Below, piece by piece: positions 22,275-33,404 of a stretch of 64,000 nt of DNA; the first letter of the stretch is position 1, and every line of letters starts with the position of its first letter. The position numbers were made by a program, and so were the translations under genes. The stretch covers positions 4,493,874 to 4,557,873 of the forward strand of contig NW_006917093.1 in the NCBI RefSeq assembly GCF_000516985.1, written 5' to 3'. The notes under the pieces were generated by a model, which was given only the letters and a program-made list of their open reading frames with translations, was not told the DNA's origin and ran no database searches. This DNA is from Pestalotiopsis fici W106-1. Lineage: Eukaryota; Ascomycota; Sordariomycetes; Amphisphaeriales; Sporocadaceae.

Positions 22275-22434
22275 TTACTTGGAATTATTCTCCAGCCGTC
22301 CCGTAAACCACCCCGTAAACACCTTTTGGTACGTGGCTAGCGGCGTAAACGCGCGTGAAGCTGTAATTGCCGCACTGCCGCGACTCGCCGTATTGTTTGC
22401 CCTCGACTACGAACGGCGCGTAGTATACAGAGCT
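22275..22434 (-). pseudogene. Relic of a serine carboxypeptidase (S10) C-terminus
   Basis: One minus-strand frame reads FVVEGKQYGESRQCGNYSF then TRVYAASH, the C-terminal S10 region around the catalytic His (family form ...NFTFxRVYEAGHxVP). After VP that frame stops at 22285. A second frame, one base off, continues ATYQKVFTGWFTGRL and ends at 22275, where the family has its last helix. The residues between catalytic His and helix are lost, so a small deletion/frameshift is likely. Nothing upstream of 22434 on this strand resembles the rest of the enzyme; the DNA there is AT-rich. Called a dead fragment, not a gene. Confidence 0.55.
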
Positions 22435-22725
22435 CCAAAGCGACATTTATTGCAAAAAAAAAAGTCGAGCTTTTATTCTAATTGATATCTTTCAATACTA
22501 CTCCAACATTTTTGAAGAGAATAAACGATAATCTTTATTTGTAAGGTGGTAGGTACATGGAAGGCAATTGCGGGGCATGTCCCTAAGCATCACTACAGTT
22601 GGTCGAACCAATACAATACAATACAATCTTTCATATTTCTCAATTATATATCAATATTTGTGCACATAAATTTATCTTTTGTCTTTGCGAATCTTGAAGT
22701 TTTTTAATAATATTTGTCCAAATCA

Positions 22726-22908
22726 TTAATGAGTGGCATGTGTGGGATCAATAGCGATGCCAGCAGAGAAGATGCGGATCTGGTTCAGAACATGCATGGA
22801 TAATGCAATGCTACCAAAAACACCTATAAGACTGCCGATCGGCTGCAGATTCGCAGCCATACAGCCAATGAGATACCCCAGGATCCTTACCGCGATTGTC
22901 AATCACCA
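22726..22908 (-). pseudogene. Fragment of an unidentified membrane protein C-terminus
   Basis: An open frame of about 60 codons follows an in-frame TGA and ends at a TAA at 22726. It reads like a real membrane helix pair (VRILGYLIGCMAANLQPIGS, then LIGVFGSIALSMHVLNQIRI, then a polar end). No start codon or upstream exon is evident. The family is not recognised. It may be a relic, or the last exon of a decayed gene. Confidence 0.35.
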
Positions 22909-23037
22909 TGCGAACTTCGTGTAAACTGCTGATAAAGATATCGCCGGTGCACTCATCGATTTCTTTTCTCACTTTTGGACCGAAATTCTTTCATCATTTC
23001 CTAGAGTGTGACCTCAAACCAACATGATACAGAAATC

Positions 23038-24648
23038 ATGGCCAAAAGCATACATCAACGTTTCCGTCTAAACAGCCCCTGGACGCAGAATTTCATCAGC
23101 GGCATTGGCGTCGGCTGCTCCGCTGGTCTATATGTTGCTCTAAACTTGCTTGGCGCAGGTGGAGGTCGTCCAGACTCCGCACAGGTTGTCCAAGTCGTCA
23201 ATGCCACTCTGTGCTCTGTCTGGTTCTTGTCGTCCTCTTTCGGAGGCTCGATACTGAACAAGCTGGGTCCGGGAATTACCATGTGTATTGGTGTGCAAAC
23301 AGTAAGTGACCACGGCGCATTTTTATGGTCTGCTACAAATTGCCAGGATCAATGCAAAAGAAACGCCAGCTAACACCGAATCTTGCAGTATGCTGTCTAT
23401 GTTGGATCGCTGTGGTACTACGATGAAACAGGCAAAAGAGACTATCCTTTCGTGTCGGGGCCCATCATTGGCATCGGCGCCGGGTGTGTTTTCATTACGG
23501 CCGGTTATGTCGCCACTGCATATCCAGAAGAGAGCGAAAAGGGCGCCTACGCCACCATGCTCATGAACATGCAGGCTCTTGGCTCTGTGATTGGGGGCAT
23601 CATACCCGTAATCATTAATCGCGACTCTGACACGACCGCTGGGGTGCCCCGTTCCGTTTACATTACCTTTATTGTCATTATGGTCATTGGTGGACTCTTG
23701 TGTCTATCGCTGCAGCGTCCTCACAAGCTCAAGAGGGATGATGGTTCTGTTGTGGCTGTCAACCCCCCGAGAGGTGCTTGGGAGGAGTTCAAGGACAACC
23801 TGTCCGTGTTCAAGGACCCAAAGCTACTCATGATGTTACCGGCTTTCTTTCCGTCAGAGTGCTTTTTGGTCTACAGCGGGGCCGTAAACGGTGAGTTGAG
23901 AGTTGATTGTCGGATATTCGGAGTGAGACATGTACTAAGGGCAAAATCTCGCAGCGTATTTGAACAACTTGAGAGTTCGCTCGCTGTTGAGCTTCATTGC
24001 TGTCGTTCTACAAATTCCTGCTGGCTACGGTCTGCAATGGATTCTGGACCACAAGACTTGGGGCAGAAAGAAGCGCGGGTTGATTGGCCTCACGGTCGTG
24101 TCTGTCCCAATAATTGCCGCCTGGGTATGGGAAATGGTATGCAGACTAATCAACTACGATATTTCACCTGCTAAAACATGTGATCAGATTCGTGTTCGCG
24201 ACTTCAATCGAGCAGAATCACCAACGACACCCACGGACTGGACAGAACCTAGATTTGGCGCAATCTTTATTCTATTCATGCTAACGTGGATCTCATGCGT
24301 GAGTCACCAGAGCCCCTTTTGTGATGCGTGAATTTAACATCTGTCCAGCAACTCTGGCACAACATTGTGTATTACTGGCTTGGTGCTTTGACCAACAATC
24401 CAAGAACGCTCACCCACTACGTCGGCGTGTTTCGCGGCGTGCTCGGTGCCGGAGAAGCATTATGCTTTGGGCTCGACTCTATCCAAATCCCATTCCTTGC
24501 CGAGGCTGGAGGCGTACTTTTGTTTTACACCATTGGCATATCCGTCTTCTATTACCTGGGGTTCTATCATATGGCTGAGACAAATTATAATAAAGATGAA
24601 GAGGGAGCTGTCATTCCAAATCATGTCTTATTAGAGAGAGAGTTTTAG
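23038..24648 (+). CDS. UNC-93-like major facilitator membrane protein
   Basis: Exons 23038-23301, 23389-23890, 23955-24136, 24188-24298 and 24349-24648 join in frame to 452 residues. Hydrophobic segments indicate about ten to twelve TM helices. The opening NSPWTQNFISGIGVGCSAGLY and the central KDPKLLMMLPAFFPSECFLVYSG region are typical of the fungal UNC-93/DUF895 branch of the MFS. The substrate is unknown; animal UNC-93 regulates channels, and fungal members have been linked to transport or stress but are little studied. The start ATG at 23038 is the first in frame. The 3' end lies about 210 bp before the assembly gap. Confidence 0.88.
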
Positions 24649-24860
24649 ACGACGAGCTCAACCTCCTACATCACGGGCTCAAGTTTCACTATGAAGATGA
24701 TGTTTCTATGTAAATGATCCGCCCATGTGTTGACTGGCACAATGCTGGCATATACAACTTCGCAAGTGTTGAAACGAATCCTTATCATTTTGAAGCACCT
24801 GCCCTTTCCCTCACCCAAAGAACAAAAAAAGAAAAAGGTGGTTGTGGTTGGGGGAGAGAA

Positions 24861-24960
24861 NNNNNNNNNNNNNNNNNNNNNNNNNNNNNNNNNNNNNNNN
24901 NNNNNNNNNNNNNNNNNNNNNNNNNNNNNNNNNNNNNNNNNNNNNNNNNNNNNNNNNNNN
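24861..24960. other. Assembly gap (100 N)
   Basis: Exactly 100 N, the usual placeholder for a gap of unknown size, between two convergent genes (stops at 24648 and 25046). The flank aaagaaaaaggtggttgtgg on the left is low-complexity. Missing sequence here could include a further gene or repeat. Confidence 0.97.
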
Positions 24961-25045
24961 ACCGCAACAGACCAACCAAATTTTCTATCTGCAGCATAGA
25001 TTTGCAATAATCGCACTTCGTGAGTACCATAGTTTCCATTGTATC

Positions 25046-28000
25046 TCACTGAGTCGACTGAGAAATCCCCATATTCTCGGGACTTAATCCACAAATCCTG
25101 AGTAACTCTGCGAAGGGCATCAATGAAATGTCTTTTGCATTGAGTTCTTGTTCTCTCAGGATCACTGGCCGCATACACTCTCTTCCAGCCTTTGAGCGAA
25201 GGTGAGCAGCAAGTGTGTCCGCCCTACCAAATGAGGCCTTACAACCCCACGTAGTACCATCATCGAGTTCGCCGAAACAAATAGATTCTTTTTCTCCATG
25301 ACCGCGCTCATGCCTGTTGCAATCTCTCTTGCGAGTGAACTTCTTGTCGCACAAGGTGCATTGGTACGGTTTCTCGGAGTTGTGGACTCGAACATGCGCT
25401 ACCAGATTGTGCTTTTGCGTGAATGTTTTGTTGCAAAGCTCGCATTTGAAGTCGCGAGCGTTCTTGGTAGATGAATGAGGGGCTGTTCTTAGTTGTTGTT
25501 TAGGAAACTCGTCCGCATTCGACATGTCGAAGCCATGGAAATCGAGCATGTGTCTCTCAAGCTCATTCTTCGCAGCAAATCCAAAATTGGCCGAATGGCA
25601 ATTTGTGATGGTGCATAAGAAAGGGCGCTCGTGCCGATTCACATGGTCTTTTCGTTGCCCGGCATTTTTGAACCCTTGATGAAAGTAGTAGCAATTGAGA
25701 CGGGGACACTTGAACCAAGATGCACCATAGTACTGAATCAAAGTAGCCTGCTCTTGGTCTGTCAAGCCATCCTCTATCTTTTGCTCAAATACCTCTCGGA
25801 TTGATTTGATAACTTGCATCAAGCGAAGTGGTGCTTCATCAAGGCAGGTCTTATCAGGACCCTCGAGTTGTTTCTCCATCCATGATGCTGCCTGTAGTAG
25901 GTCGTCGTAGCAGTCGGCCTTCTCGAAACGAATGAATTTTCGTTTGACTGATGCTGATATGTTGTTCATTCTCGAAGACGCTTCCCAATGCATGGGAATG
26001 AAGACATCTAAAGTATCCACTAGATTGCTGAGATCATCGGCTTGGGACGCATCTCCGACTGCGGTCGCCACGTCTAACGCCCAACATGAAAGCGCATATT
26101 CTGCATATGAGTAGAAACCGGTCAGGATCGAATTTGAAATATTCTCGTCGGGGTAAGACGGGTCAAAGGGTGGAAGATTAAGATAGGCCAAGCTCAATAT
26201 AGCCAACGAGTGGTCTGGATTTCTCCATTGGACAAAGTTTGTTCTGCGGAGATACCTTTATAATACGGTTGTGATTAGCAAATCTTCAGAAGATGTATTC
26301 TATGCTTCGCCTAATAAAACTTACTCTTTCGCAGTGCTGTGGATCAAAGTGATGCTGTCGTCGGATTCTTGCTGGACTAATGATGCGAAGAGAATATCGG
26401 GTGAGTCGAGGAGCCTTTTCTCAAAATTTACGTCTTGAGTCTCCAGGTCCACTGAGATGGCTCCCTGTAGCTCGCGCCATCTCAGAGGCCTTTGAGCAGC
26501 GACTATCCAGCCAAGTACCTTTCGAATCATGGCAGAAAGTGGTTCTGGACGGGAATCCGTAATGCGGTACAATATGCGGTCGTATCTGGTAGATCTAAAG
26601 TCAGTATTGAATACTTGAAATATTTTTTTGGTTACATACAAGTCATCAAGCTCCACAGGCAATCTTTCAGGGTTGAGTTCCTGCTTCAGTTGGTCCGGAG
26701 AGCCTAGGTTGAAAAGATACTCTGCGAAAAGCCGCGCAAAAATAAACATGCCTAGCTCAAGTTAGAACAACATGTCTCAAGGGAAATTCTTGATACTCGC
26801 CTTGAGATCTTGCCACAATTATGTTGGTAATGTGAAAGAGTCTTGCATGGAGGTTCCCGAAACGCTCCTCGATACGCTGCTGCCATTTCTCCGCAAATGC
26901 CTTGATGTCTTCCTTGTTTTCAGCTGAAGAGACCCTTATCATGGGAACTTGAGCCAGATCTCTACGTCCTACACCATCGTCCTGACTCACAAACATTATC
27001 CGTATACTGTCAGGATCACTACCTATCAGCGTCTCGGCTTCTTCTTGGAACCATGCAGTTATTGTTCTGCGTTCACTTCTTTCGCATTCATCTAGCCCGT
27101 CAAGTATGATGAATTTCGTTTTCGATTTGCCTTCTAACGCTTGGTGTAGCATCTCCTTGGCCAAATCTGGCGACGTTAGAGCCATACTGCCCGACGACGA
27201 TTTGTTGTCGTAAAATTGATACAACAGATCCCCGTCCATATCCTCACGAAGCAATTGTGCTGTTATGGACTTTGCGGCACTCAGCATACTGTTTCTTGTT
27301 TGATCTCGAAACTTGAAATAAAAATACGAGACCGACACCTCAGGGATTGTCTTGACTTTGTCTACAACAAGCGATGCTAGGATAGTTTTGCCTGTTGAAT
27401 CTCTTAATTACAAATATCCTCAGTGGTTTGAGAAGAAACGAAAACACTGACCTGCGCCTGGAATTCCATTGAGCCACAAGAGCGGAGTCGTACAATATTG
27501 CGGGAGAAGCCAGTCTTTGACCTTTGGATGTTCCAGAAGCCATCGTCCAGCATCTGGACAGATGGAACTTATTTCTTTGTAAGAGTCCTGCAGACCATCT
27601 GGCAGGAAAGGCGATAGCCATTCCATTACCTCACAGAAGCGATTGCTCTGCGCTGATTGATCCATCAATTGAAACATTTGTTCCTGTTGTTGACGAATAA
27701 TTTTTACTTCTTCAAACTGTATCAGTGACGCACGGCTCTCTATGAGATGTTTGTGGCGAGTCAAATTATCCTTGATCATTTTCAGTCTCAAATTGAAGCC
27801 TTTCCAAGTAGCACGGAAGAGCTGTTTCCACACTGAATAGCCATTGTTTCAGCGAAGGTTCATGAATGCAGCAAGGATGATAAATTACCTTTTGATTTGA
27901 AGTGTCTCAAGGTCTCTCGGTGAAATTCCAAGATATCTGTATATATATCCTTTAGAATTTGACCCATGTGGTCATTGCCAGCAAACAAGCTCTGGTAGCT

Positions 28001-28589
28001 GGCCAGGAGAGGTATTTGCTCCCCAATTTCCTGGTAGGCGTCCAGGATACAATGTAGGGCCTCCGCGTGTGTAGAAGCGACCTTGATAAGGTTAGCGCTG
28101 GGTGACAATCAAGCGTTTCAATGCTCGCGTTGCTTACTTGCAGGATGAACTTCATTGGGCCCTGAACATTAACATCAGCGGCGAGAACAATCGATGGAAG
28201 GAAGAAGTGAAATAGAGTAAGAAGACAAAAGAGACACATAAATAAGAGGGGGGAACGCAGAAGAGATGGAGACAAAAACTTACCCAAACGAAGGCAACTA
28301 CCTCATTAACGTTCACGAATATCTCGATAAGTTTTCCGTATTCTTCCATCGACTTTAAAAATGGGTCAAGTCGCTTCAAATTCATCATGCAACGTCTGCT
28401 TTCTTGATCACTCTCCATTTTGCGCACTGCAAGCTTCAAATCGTCAAGACTTGTCATGGAAAATTCCAGCTCTTCTGAGCTGGAGAGTCGAGCCCTTTGC
28501 TTGAAAGCGCGCAACGCATCCACGAACTGATCCTTAATAGGCAGCCAACTTTGCGCGCTGGCCGCCATGATGTTGTTCTGTGAGTCCAT
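25046..28589 (-). CDS. NLR-type STAND protein: DUF7708-like domain, NACHT NTPase, C2H2 zinc fingers
   Basis: Eight exons (28589-28284, 28161-28138, 28081-27889, 27832-27452, 27391-26801, 26751-26640, 26585-26325, 26255-25046) join in frame to 1025 residues. The helical N-terminus with LDPFLKSMEEYGKLIEIFVN and VVAFVWGPMKFILQ matches the fungal DUF7708 pattern. The NACHT core has Walker A GIPGAGKT (about 296-303) and Walker B FIILDGLDE (about 395-403). It is followed by the family phrases SQGMFIFARL and IHSTAKEYL. In place of ankyrin, WD or TPR repeats, the C-terminus has zinc fingers. Two are atypical (about 806-863), two are canonical (FKCELCNKTF... and YQCTLCDKKF..., about 893-942, joined by an NSEKP linker), and one is partial. 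Fungal NLRs act in non-self recognition and regulated cell death. Exon 2 is only 24 nt, and the fifth intron has a GC donor (26800). Confidence 0.87.
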
Positions 28590-28942
28590 AGAATCTTTTT
28601 GCGAACGTTCCGGATTGTGATCCCTGAGAGATTCTTGAAGAAGTGGTGATTTTGTATTGACTTTGGGTAAGGCTGTGGGGTTACATGTTAAGAATCGACT
28701 GCATGAAATGCCTGTCTGCCTGTGGTGGGGGTAGCCAAGGTTGACTTTGGGCAGAGCTGATGTTGCACAGATGGTGGCGGTGTACTCGAATGCATTTCGG
28801 ATGATGATCTCGGTGGGTCCTCACTTTCGCCAGCATCCATAGAGCCGTTATAAGTGATGGTTCTGAAGGCTTTTTTTCCCCTCCCTCATTTCAACTGATG
28901 GGATATCAGTGTACTGATGTTCGCTCGGTATTTGTTAGCATC
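28590..28942. promoter_or_regulatory. Shared 353-bp divergent promoter of the NLR and SNF2 genes
   Basis: The two start codons (28589 on minus, 28943 on plus) face away from each other with only 353 bp between them. Both promoters must lie here or overlap the first exons, so co-regulation is possible. No specific factor site is claimed. Confidence 0.6.
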
Positions 28943-31900
28943 ATGTCGTCCATACCAAAACGATTGTTGCCAAATCGCGGCACAAACGGCTATTGCCATA
29001 GCCAAGGCAACCCTCCAGCCAAGCGGCAAAAGCAAGACGACAATATGCCTCACGGCGCACATCTGTCCACGCAACTACGGCAATCTACTCGACTCGAATG
29101 TAAGAACTCCGTCTCGGTATTGAGTGACATAAGTAGATCTCTCTAGCCACCCGTTCATTTCCGGACTGAAACCCAGATATTTAGCGTTACCCTGTCAATC
29201 CCTTTCTCAAACAGATTCCAGCGGCAGTCATGGGAAAAGTTTAACAAGTAGCTCGAGTTCTTGGCAGACACTTGCATCAAACGATGATCGTCATGAAGTT
29301 GATATTTCCTGTTTTGGAATGGTAAGTGCCTAGCAGGACACTCTTCGGTATCTTGAATTGAGGGGCTCATGTTATCATAGCTTTGCGATGTTCAGATACA
29401 GCTGAGCGTGGTCCAACCAGGGTTTCACCACAATCTCCAAACCTACCAGAGCGACAACGAGAACTTCAATGTCGTCGACGTTTTTTTCGACCACTCCAAC
29501 GGCGTGATCCGAGCTGAGGATACCACGCCGATTGCACTGTTGAATGTCAAGGCCTACAGGGCTTTGACTTCAGAAATTGACCCCTCGCTGCTCTCCTGCA
29601 TTGGTCTCGTCAGACAAAAGGATCTCGAACAAGGCCTTTTTAACTCGACGTCACTCCGAGTGCCACGGTCGCAAAAACCTTCATGCCCTATGGATGTCAT
29701 CATATGTGGACCGCATTATCTTCGCGATAAATTGAGTAGAAACCTGTCCAAGTCCAGGTTATTCTTACAGCGCCCTCGATTTATCCCTGACCATAGAATT
29801 TATGATAACCCGCATTATCTAGGCCTCCCAGGCCCCGACCCGATGGAGGGAGAGGCTTTGTCTTCTATCACGAAGACTACTACGCCAGAAGGCGAAAAGG
29901 GCAAAATCCTTTCTTCAGAGTCGCCAGAGTCTTCACAGACGATTGATGCTATAGACATTCTCAGCCATATTACGGTTCAAAACGACCTGCAGGAAGTGGA
30001 TATGGATAAGACTTTGATAAGAACAGCCCTGAAACCGTACGGTTATCATGTCTCATAGTGTACACCCAGAGCGCTGATTAAGTCATCAGGTACCAGAGAG
30101 AAGGAATCGACTTTATCCTCCGTCGAGAAAGGCCGTCACCAGATGACACGAATAGTCTCTGGAGAAGACACTGCTCATTCGAAAGCGAGCCGCTGTCAGT
30201 ACTCGTAGTAACGAACATCGCTATATCCACTGATGAGGGCATTAGGTATCTCCATCGGATAAGTGACACAAAGAGTCCAATACCTCGAGATCCACCTGGG
30301 GGAATACTTGCCGATGACATGGGCCATGGGAAAACACTGACAATGATATGTGCCATCGTTCGGACCTTGCAGCAATATGATACTTACAATAAGCAATTGC
30401 CTTCACCAAAATTTAAGTCAGACCATGGACGCAATCCCAGCAAGAGTACCCTAGTTGTACTTCCCTCTGTGGGTAAGTTGCCTACTGTCCTACTTACTGA
30501 ACAATAGAACGTGCGCTGATGTTTGCACTGGCTGGAAGTATTAATGGATACATGGATTGACGAAATCAAAAGGTATGCTCAATGTATCTTCAGGAACCCT
30601 AACGACTAACTAAACAGACAGACATGTCGTAGAGGGGAAAATATCGTACTGCAAATATCACGGCCGTATGAGACGCTTAGATGACTTGACCAATTCGCCT
30701 CATGACATCGTCCTTACTACTTATGCCACGGTTGCCAAGGATTACAGTCCAGGAGGTGGAATGCTCGATCATTTTCAGTGGCATCGATTGGTGCTTGACG
30801 AAGGTATATTAGCTAAGATCTCGATCTTATGTATATTCTACTAAGGCGTTAACAGCACACACCATACGAAACGCTTCGAGTGGGCAATTTCAAGCCGCCA
30901 TGAAACTGTCGGCAAATATAAGATGGTGCATCACAGGCACGCCAATTCAGAATTCCATCCATGACCTAGCTTCGCTGTTCAAGTTCCTGCGTATACCTTA
31001 CTTGGAGGATGATCGAACCTTTCGTAAACACATCATCGGTCAAACGTCCGTCTCTGGGGCCATATCCAGACAGGGATTGGAGAATCTCAAGTTAGTCCTT
31101 GGTGCTGTCTGCATCCGACGAAGTTCATTACTCGTTGCGGAATCTGATGTGCTCTACAAAGAGATACGAGTAGATCTCACACCAATTGAGCGCGGCGGGT
31201 ATGCTTCGATCGGCATGTCCATCAAAAAGTCGCTAGATGCCACTGTCAGTTCTCATAAATGTGGAGGAGCAAGTCGCATGCTGCTCAGAGGTATCCTGAA
31301 ACTCAGGCAATTCTGCAACAATGGTGGACGTCAAATATGTTCGTCGTCCGGCCATGGTGATTCAATGGACACTTTGGACGAAAAGATCAGCCTTCTCGAA
31401 CAGAGTTCGGAGACGACATGTGCCCTTTGCTTAACATCCGTGCTAGTCAATGGTGAATTCGACCCAATGCGACTACCACAGCTTACGTGTTGTGATGCAT
31501 TGATATGTGGCAGTTGTGTACCCCAACTCCGATCACAGACTTCTTCAGCTGGGACACTGGAAGCAACACCATGTGTCGTTTGTGGGGACGACCATGATGG
31601 TATAGACTATCTTGTCGAAGCCAGCCCAAATTGTTCAATCGAGCCATTAATTGAGCCTTGGACAACCACAACTTCTAAGCTGCATGCATTGGTCACTGAT
31701 GTCATTGAACATCACATGGAGGAAAAGAGGTACTCTCTGATATGTCGGGGTCATTTACGCCGACTGATGGCTAACTATGAAACAGCATTGTTTTTACTTA
31801 CTGGATTAGCACACTGGATATTATAGAGAGCATGTTCCAACAGCAAGCAATCTCATTTCGACGTGTCGACGGCACACTTAGTACAATGAAGAGAGCAGAA

Positions 31901-32423
31901 CGGCTATCGCAATTCCACCAAGACTCGAGCATCCGCGTGCTCATAATGACTCTCAGTACCGGTGCTGCAGGGTATGCCACTCTATACTACAGGACATGAA
32001 TTTGCAGGCGATGCTTGATGAATCGTATGCTAATAGAGTCCTTTGATATAGACTGAATGGTCTTTCAGTGGCCAGTCGACTTCACCTCGTCGAACCCCAG
32101 TGGAATCCATCAGTCGAGGATCAAGCCATAGGACGGGTCAAGCGCATGGGTCAAGATAGGCAAGTTACAGTCCTGAGATACATCACAAACGACTCGATAG
32201 AAATAGTAAGTTATCATCGTTACAAAACAGCTCGAGGAGCCCAGTTCTGATAATTGGACAGAGTGTGCAAAACCGGCAGTTGCAGAAGAAGAAGCTCGCC
32301 AACGCTAGCGGTCTACGCGCAGCTGATGATAATAACGGTCAAAGAGATCGAGGTATGTATCGAAAGGAACTGGAATCGCTGCTATGTATCTAAACGTTAG
32401 ACATCATACGATATAGTAGTTGA
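28943..32423 (+). CDS. SNF2-family ATPase with inserted RING finger (Rad5/ULS1-like)
   Basis: Eleven exons (28943-29099, 29137-29321, 29396-30036, 30090-30472, 30539-30572, 30622-30803, 30856-31729, 31786-31971, 32052-32205, 32262-32352, 32401-32423) join in frame to 969 residues. SNF2 motifs are in order: motif I GGILADDMGHGKT (about 398-410), DEAH box split by an intron (about 526-529), ITGTPIQNS, then a C-terminal helicase lobe with FTYW, STGAAGLNGLSVASR and QAIGRVKRMGQ. Between the lobes is a RING-like cluster (CALC... TCC...CGSC...CVVC, about 716-770). This architecture fits Rad5/HLTF/ULS1 proteins, which remodel nucleosomes or forks and can act as ubiquitin ligases. Motif I has D and H where most relatives have E and L. 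The 37-nt first intron is the weakest join. Divergent from the NLR gene. Confidence 0.85.
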
Positions 32424-33140
32424 AACTAAGCCCCACACCGAGCATAGAGGTATTAACTGTCCGAACATTTCTTGAAGTGCGTGAGTCTGGTATTTTGCAA
32501 CGAGAACTTTAATTGCCTTAAGGCCGACCTGACCCAGTTTAATATCTCTGCTTAAGTCGGAAAGATGTATCATGGGATTGATTACTAGTCCTTAACGTTA
32601 TAACGCATTGTCGAAAGTGAAAAGCCCCTCACGCACTATCAACACAGCCACTATAAGGCTGTGCACGAATAGCCATATACATAGGTACGAAGTAGGCCTC
32701 AGCCATTTGGGGCGTCTCACGGCGTCACTGAAAAAACAGTCCTGTTTGACCATCACGTGATTCATTCATGAAGCAGATTCAAATTTCAAGATGAACGGCG
32801 ATACTACATCAATCCAATCAGAAAATGCGCATCAATCTGTAAAGGGGAAAGCGCTCATCTTGCTTCCCAGCTTTAGCGAATGTAGGGTTGTCGCGATCCA
32901 TCCAACGCATTATGCAATTCAGCAAAATGCATGCAAAATGCGTGCAAAATAGAGAGCTATACAGCACACTAGCCACACACTAAGACACATACGCCACATG
33001 CCTATATACGCCTTACAAAATTGGTAGGAAATGCCGAGAGAGGTACCTCCAGCTTATCTCGGGATCCATATTTTCTGTGGCGTTATGAAATTAGTGGGGC
33101 TGCTCAGAAATGGAGTCCTGGTAGGGTATAATTAGCGTAA

Positions 33141-33178
33141 TATACGCATTATGCAGTAAACTGCATTATGTGCGTATA
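33141..33178. repeat. Near-perfect hairpin
   Basis: Left arm tatacgcattatgcagt (33141-33157) and right arm actgcattatgtgcgtata (33160-33178) are inverted copies, with one mismatch and a two-base bulge around a two-base loop. The core acgcattatgca also occurs at 32907-32918. Confidence 0.75.
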
Positions 33179-33404
33179 GACCGCGGTCTTGCATGTAAAC
33201 GGCATCCCTAAGCGAATGTCTGTCTCTGTGTGAGTCACAGCGTCGATTACAAAGGCTCTTACCTGGAAGCAAGGGGGGGAGGGGACACCACCGGCTGTAC
33301 GGAGGTACGTACTGCGTATTCGACGCTCAGCGCCTAAACCTCTTTTAGGCTGCCGGCTCGCCGCTCCAGTCCCACAGACCAGACTTGTTGTCAAGCCTGA
33401 CCTA

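Larger units (their letters stand above)
21410..23037. other. 1.6-kb AT-rich region with gene relics
   Basis: No intact gene. Two decayed coding pieces on the minus strand (22275-22434 and 22726-22908) are separated by very AT-rich DNA at about 22440-22720. The last part is the promoter of the transporter at 23038. Confidence 0.55.
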
